Below the pieces are notes generated by a model that was not told the DNA's origin, did no database searches, and worked only from the letters and a program-made list of their open reading frames with translations. Of a stretch of 64,000 nt of DNA, positions 60,787-64,000 are shown one piece after another (the stretch's first letter is position 1; the number at the start of each line of letters is the position of its first letter). Origin of the DNA: Bifidobacterium sp. (GTDB taxonomy: Bacteria; Actinomycetota; Actinomycetes; Actinomycetales; Bifidobacteriaceae); the NCBI RefSeq assembly GCF_022640935.1, contig NZ_JALCCV010000008.1, positions 1 to 64,000 on the forward strand. The letters run 5' to 3'. The translations under genes were made by a program, and so were the position numbers.

Positions 60787-62409
60787 ATGGGCCAGCAATT
60801 CGATATTGCCGTCATCGGCTCGGGGCCAGGCGGATATTCCGCCGCGTTGCGCGCCGCGCAGCTAGGTAAATCCGTTGCGCTTATCGAACACGACAGCACG
60901 CTCGGCGGCACATGTCTGAACCGCGGGTGCATCCCGTCAAAGGCGCTCATCACCGCGGCCCGCACTATGGACACGATCCATGAGGCCAGCGAGGTCGGGA
61001 TCAACGCGACCATCAATAGCGTCGATTTCGGCGCCATGAACGCATATAAGACACGCATCGTGGAAACGATGACCTCCGGTTTGGCGGGGCTTTTGGCCCA
61101 TCGGGGCGTCATGGTGTTCCAAGGCGAGGCGCAAATAAGCAATGCTCGGGAGCATACGGTCACGGTGACGCCGCACCGATCCGATCAGCCGGGGGCATCC
61201 GTGAGGCGTTTCAACAGATCCGGCGTCGGCGATGACCTCGGGCCTTCATTCGAGATCGAAGCCGCAGACATCATTCTGGCCATCGGCTCGCAGCCGCAGC
61301 CGCTGCCGCAGCATGATTTCTCAGGCGCGTTGATCGACTCCACACAGGCATTGTCGCTGGGCAGGGTCCCCGCCAGCGCCGTCATCATCGGAGCCGGAGC
61401 CGTGGCGGTCGAGTTCGCCTCGATGTGGAAAACCAGCGGCTGCGATGTCACGCTGCTCATCCGCAAGGATCGCGTGCTCTCCACATGGGACCGGCGCGCC
61501 GGAGCGACATTGACCCGCGAACTCAAACGGCGCGGCATCAATGTCGTCACGCACGCCAATGTCACCTCGGTCGATGTCGGCGTGAACCTCGGCGCCACCG
61601 TGCACTACACACGCGAAGACCAGACAGCGGATTTCACGGCTTTCGGCGAAGTCGCGCTGGCCGCCATCGGCCGTTACCCAGCCACGGGCGCACCATGGGT
61701 CTCGGACAGCGGAATCGAGCTGACAGACGCCGGATTCGTGACAACCGACGGTTACGGACGCACCAATATCCCCGGCATTTGGGCGGTGGGCGACATCACC
61801 GAAGGTGAATCGCTGGCCAACCGCGCTTTCGAGCAGGGCATTGTCGTCGCGGAAAGCATCGCCGGGCTCGATCCTCGGCCGGTGAACGACGACACGGTCC
61901 CCAAGGTCGTTTTCTGCACTCCCGAGGCAGCAAGCGTCGGGTGCACAGCCGAGCAGGCACGCGCGCGCGGAGACCTGACGGATATCGAGGAGACCGTGTT
62001 CCCGATGATGTCGAATGCTCGCATGCTCATGAGCAGATCATCCGGGTCCCTCGCCATCGTCAGCGGCGAAATCCTGGCTTCTGCGGGCAGTTCGGACAAC
62101 TCGAACGGCCCGGAGAACCGGGATGATTCGCAAGACGCGCCAGATCAGAGCGAATCGAGCAGCCCGAAAGAACCGGACAATGCGAATGGGCCGGACAGCT
62201 CCGCAGACGCCCAGGGCACCAAAGTTGTCCTCGGCGTCCATATCGTGGCTCCCGACGCCAGCGACCTCATCGCCGAGGCCGAGCAGCTCGTCGGCAATCG
62301 CGTGCCCTTAAGCGAGGCGGCCCGGCTCATTCACCCGCACCCTACATTCAGCGAGACGATCGGCGAGGCGCTGCTGAAAGCCGATGGACGACCGCTGCAC
62401 ACGCGTTGA
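60787..62409 (+). CDS. lpd: Dihydrolipoyl dehydrogenase-like flavoprotein disulfide reductase
   Basis: FDIAVIGSGPGGYSAALRAAQLGKSVALIEHDSTLGGTCLNRGCIPSKALI (redox CxxxxC); NIPGIWAVGDITEGESLANRAFEQGIVVAE; C-terminal RLIHPHPTFSETIGEALLKADGR. Confidence 0.92.
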   Translation: MGQQFDIAVIGSGPGGYSAALRAAQLGKSVALIEHDSTLGGTCLNRGCIPSKALITAARTMDTIHEASEVGINATINSVDFGAMNAYKTRIVETMTSGLAGLLAHRGVMVFQGEAQISNAREHTVTVTPHRSDQPGASVRRFNRSGVGDDLGPSFEIEAADIILAIGSQPQPLPQHDFSGALIDSTQALSLGRVPASAVIIGAGAVAVEFASMWKTSGCDVTLLIRKDRVLSTWDRRAGATLTRELKRRGINVVTHANVTSVDVGVNLGATVHYTREDQTADFTAFGEVALAAIGRYPATGAPWVSDSGIELTDAGFVTTDGYGRTNIPGIWAVGDITEGESLANRAFEQGIVVAESIAGLDPRPVNDDTVPKVVFCTPEAASVGCTAEQARARGDLTDIEETVFPMMSNARMLMSRSSGSLAIVSGEILASAGSSDNSNGPENRDDSQDAPDQSESSSPKEPDNANGPDSSADAQGTKVVLGVHIVAPDASDLIAEAEQLVGNRVPLSEAARLIHPHPTFSETIGEALLKADGRPLHTR

Positions 62410-62483
62410 GGCGTGCTTCGACGGGTCAGCTGGTAGACTTCTGCCGAGTATGGTCTTTTTTCGACAAGTAATCGAACAGGCAA

Positions 62484-63281
62484 GTGAGGAAGCAGATGGC
62501 GGCGAAGGACGCGAGCGCAGGCAAAAAGCAGAATCTTATCAGACAGATCATTCAGATCTACCGATACACCGCGCCTGAGGACAAGCCACTCCCCTGGCTT
62601 TTGATCGGGGCGTTCCTGCTTCCGGTGGCCGTATTCGTCGTGGCGGGCGTGCTCATGCACTGGTCCGTGTTCATATGGATTTTCCTCATGATCACCGCGG
62701 CGATGCTGGGCGTGCTCCTGTTCACGATCGTGCTGACCAGGCGGGCCGACAAGGTCGGTTACGCGCGCATCGAGGGCCGGCCGGGCGCTGCGGTCAGCGT
62801 GCTGGGCAATATCAACAAGGCCGGATTCAACTTCCCTGAAGAGCCAGTCTGGATGGATCCCAAAACCAAGGACGCCATCTGGCGCGGCACAGGCTACAAC
62901 GGCGTCTATTTGCTCGGCGAGGGCGACTACGGGCGGTTGACGCACGCAATGGACCGTCAGGAGCGCAACATCAAGGGCGTGACCGCCGGCTCCTCGATCC
63001 CGGTGTACCGTATCGTCGTAGGCACCGGCGACAAGCAGGTCCGACTCAAGAATCTGCGCCGGACCATTCTCAAATGCAAAAGCTACGAGCCGACCGAATA
63101 CAAGAACGGGCTCATGGCCAGAATCCGCCCGCGCCGGCGCTTCATCCTGACCAAGGAGGAACTGGCCATGCTCAACGATCGGCTGCGCACCTTGCAGCTC
63201 AAATCCGGTTTCGGCATTCCCAAGGGCATTGATCCCACCCGTCCCCAGCGCATCAGCCGTCGGGCTATGCGCGGGCGCTGA
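62484..63281 (+). CDS. DUF4191-type membrane protein
   Basis: NLIRQIIQIYRYTAPEDKPLPWLLIGAFLLPVAVFVVAGVLMHWSVFIWIFLMITAAMLGVLLFTIVLTRRADKVGYARIEGRPGAAVSVL...; between lpd and glnA. Confidence 0.85.
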   Translation: MRKQMAAKDASAGKKQNLIRQIIQIYRYTAPEDKPLPWLLIGAFLLPVAVFVVAGVLMHWSVFIWIFLMITAAMLGVLLFTIVLTRRADKVGYARIEGRPGAAVSVLGNINKAGFNFPEEPVWMDPKTKDAIWRGTGYNGVYLLGEGDYGRLTHAMDRQERNIKGVTAGSSIPVYRIVVGTGDKQVRLKNLRRTILKCKSYEPTEYKNGLMARIRPRRRFILTKEELAMLNDRLRTLQLKSGFGIPKGIDPTRPQRISRRAMRGR

Positions 63282-63314
63282 GGCTCCCGCATAGTATTAT
63301 ATTGGCCTCGTGCC

Positions 63315-63352
63315 CGTTTGCGCCCGATCCTTCGAGGGACCGGGCGCAAACG
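63315..63352 (+). terminator. Hairpin terminator between DUF4191 gene and glnA
   Basis: cgtttgcgcccg-atccttcgagggac-cgggcgcaaacg; 12-bp perfect arms. Confidence 0.75.
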
Positions 63353-63575
63353 TATGACCTTGCTGTCGCCGTGCCTTGGGCATGCGGCAGGGGTTCATCA
63401 TGTGGACGGCGCGTCGCCGCAACGGGAGACACGCCAATGTGGATGAGGCAGCGCTTCCAAGGCCGTCCATCCACTATCATCGGTTATGAAACATGTTCGT
63501 AACCTGACACGCGAGTGGGTGAAATCCGTCCTTTTACACTTGGGTTGCGTAAGTTCTCATGAAAGGAGCGGTCCA

Positions 63576-64000
63576 TTGACTGCACTTGAAACCAAAGCCG
63601 ATGCCGAGGCACTCATCAATCAGGAGGGCGTGGAGTATGTCTCCGTGCGCTTTACCGATCTGATCGGCGTACAGCAGCACTTCACGGTACCGGCCAGCGA
63701 ATTCCTGAAGGATGCATTCACTGACGGCATGCCCTTCGATGGTTCCTCGATCAAGGGATTCCAGGCAATCAACGAATCCGATATGAAGCTGGTGCCCGAC
63801 GTGAGCACCGCGTTCATCGATCCCTTCCGCAAGCACAAGACGCTTGATGTGGCGTTCTCCATCGTCGATCCGCTCACTGACGAGCCTTATTCGCGCGATC
63901 CGCGTCAGGTCGCGGCGAAGGCAGAGGCCTATCTCAAGTCCACGGGCATCGCCGACACCGCTTCCTTCGCTCCCGAGGCGGAATTCTTCATCTTCGATAA
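63576..64000 (+). CDS. glnA: Glutamine synthetase type I, 5' part (runs off window)
   Basis: TTG start after gaaaggagcggtcca; [84 protein letters not shown]. Confidence 0.95.
   Translation, partial: MTALETKADAEALINQEGVEYVSVRFTDLIGVQQHFTVPASEFLKDAFTDGMPFDGSSIKGFQAINESDMKLVPDVSTAFIDPFRKHKTLDVAFSIVDPLTDEPYSRDPRQVAAKAEAYLKSTGIADTASFAPEAEFFIFD

Overview
The window is 64 kb of a high-GC actinobacterial chromosome. Protein content and synteny suggest Bifidobacterium or a close relative (inference). It is mostly core housekeeping sequence on the minus strand: glmU, tRNA-Gln, prs, nadD, proA, recN, nadK, tlyA, tyrS, the complete argCJBDFRGH cluster, pheST and a thiamine-type ECF transporter under a TPP riboswitch. 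Plus-strand genes include thrC, a lipoamide-dehydrogenase-like flavoprotein and the 5' end of glnA. The left third (about 0-13 kb) is accessory and decaying: an IS256-family transposase remnant, a frameshifted DUF1287 gene, a fragmented membrane-protein pseudogene and a 1.6-kb gene-poor stretch. Three items stand out. (1) A giant protein (33038-35383) has a roughly 380-aa RDFHRDG/RG/H-rich disordered arm on a TPR core, inside the conserved tyrS-TPR-HAD-small ORF-tlyA-nadK-recN block. (2) Five copies of an AAGTGCTnAATAG repeat, with exact 20-nt phasing and inverted-pair geometry, lie in noncoding DNA at 6961-7235. (3) A dispersed ~75-bp GC-rich palindromic element occurs at about 10846-10915 and 54748-54821. 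A bactofilin-like gene also splits tlyA from nadK, and an intact GntR regulator with an operator array sits above an ABC transporter that has been deleted into non-function. No CRISPR array, rRNA or intact prophage was seen. All homology calls are by eye from the protein sequences; no search was run.
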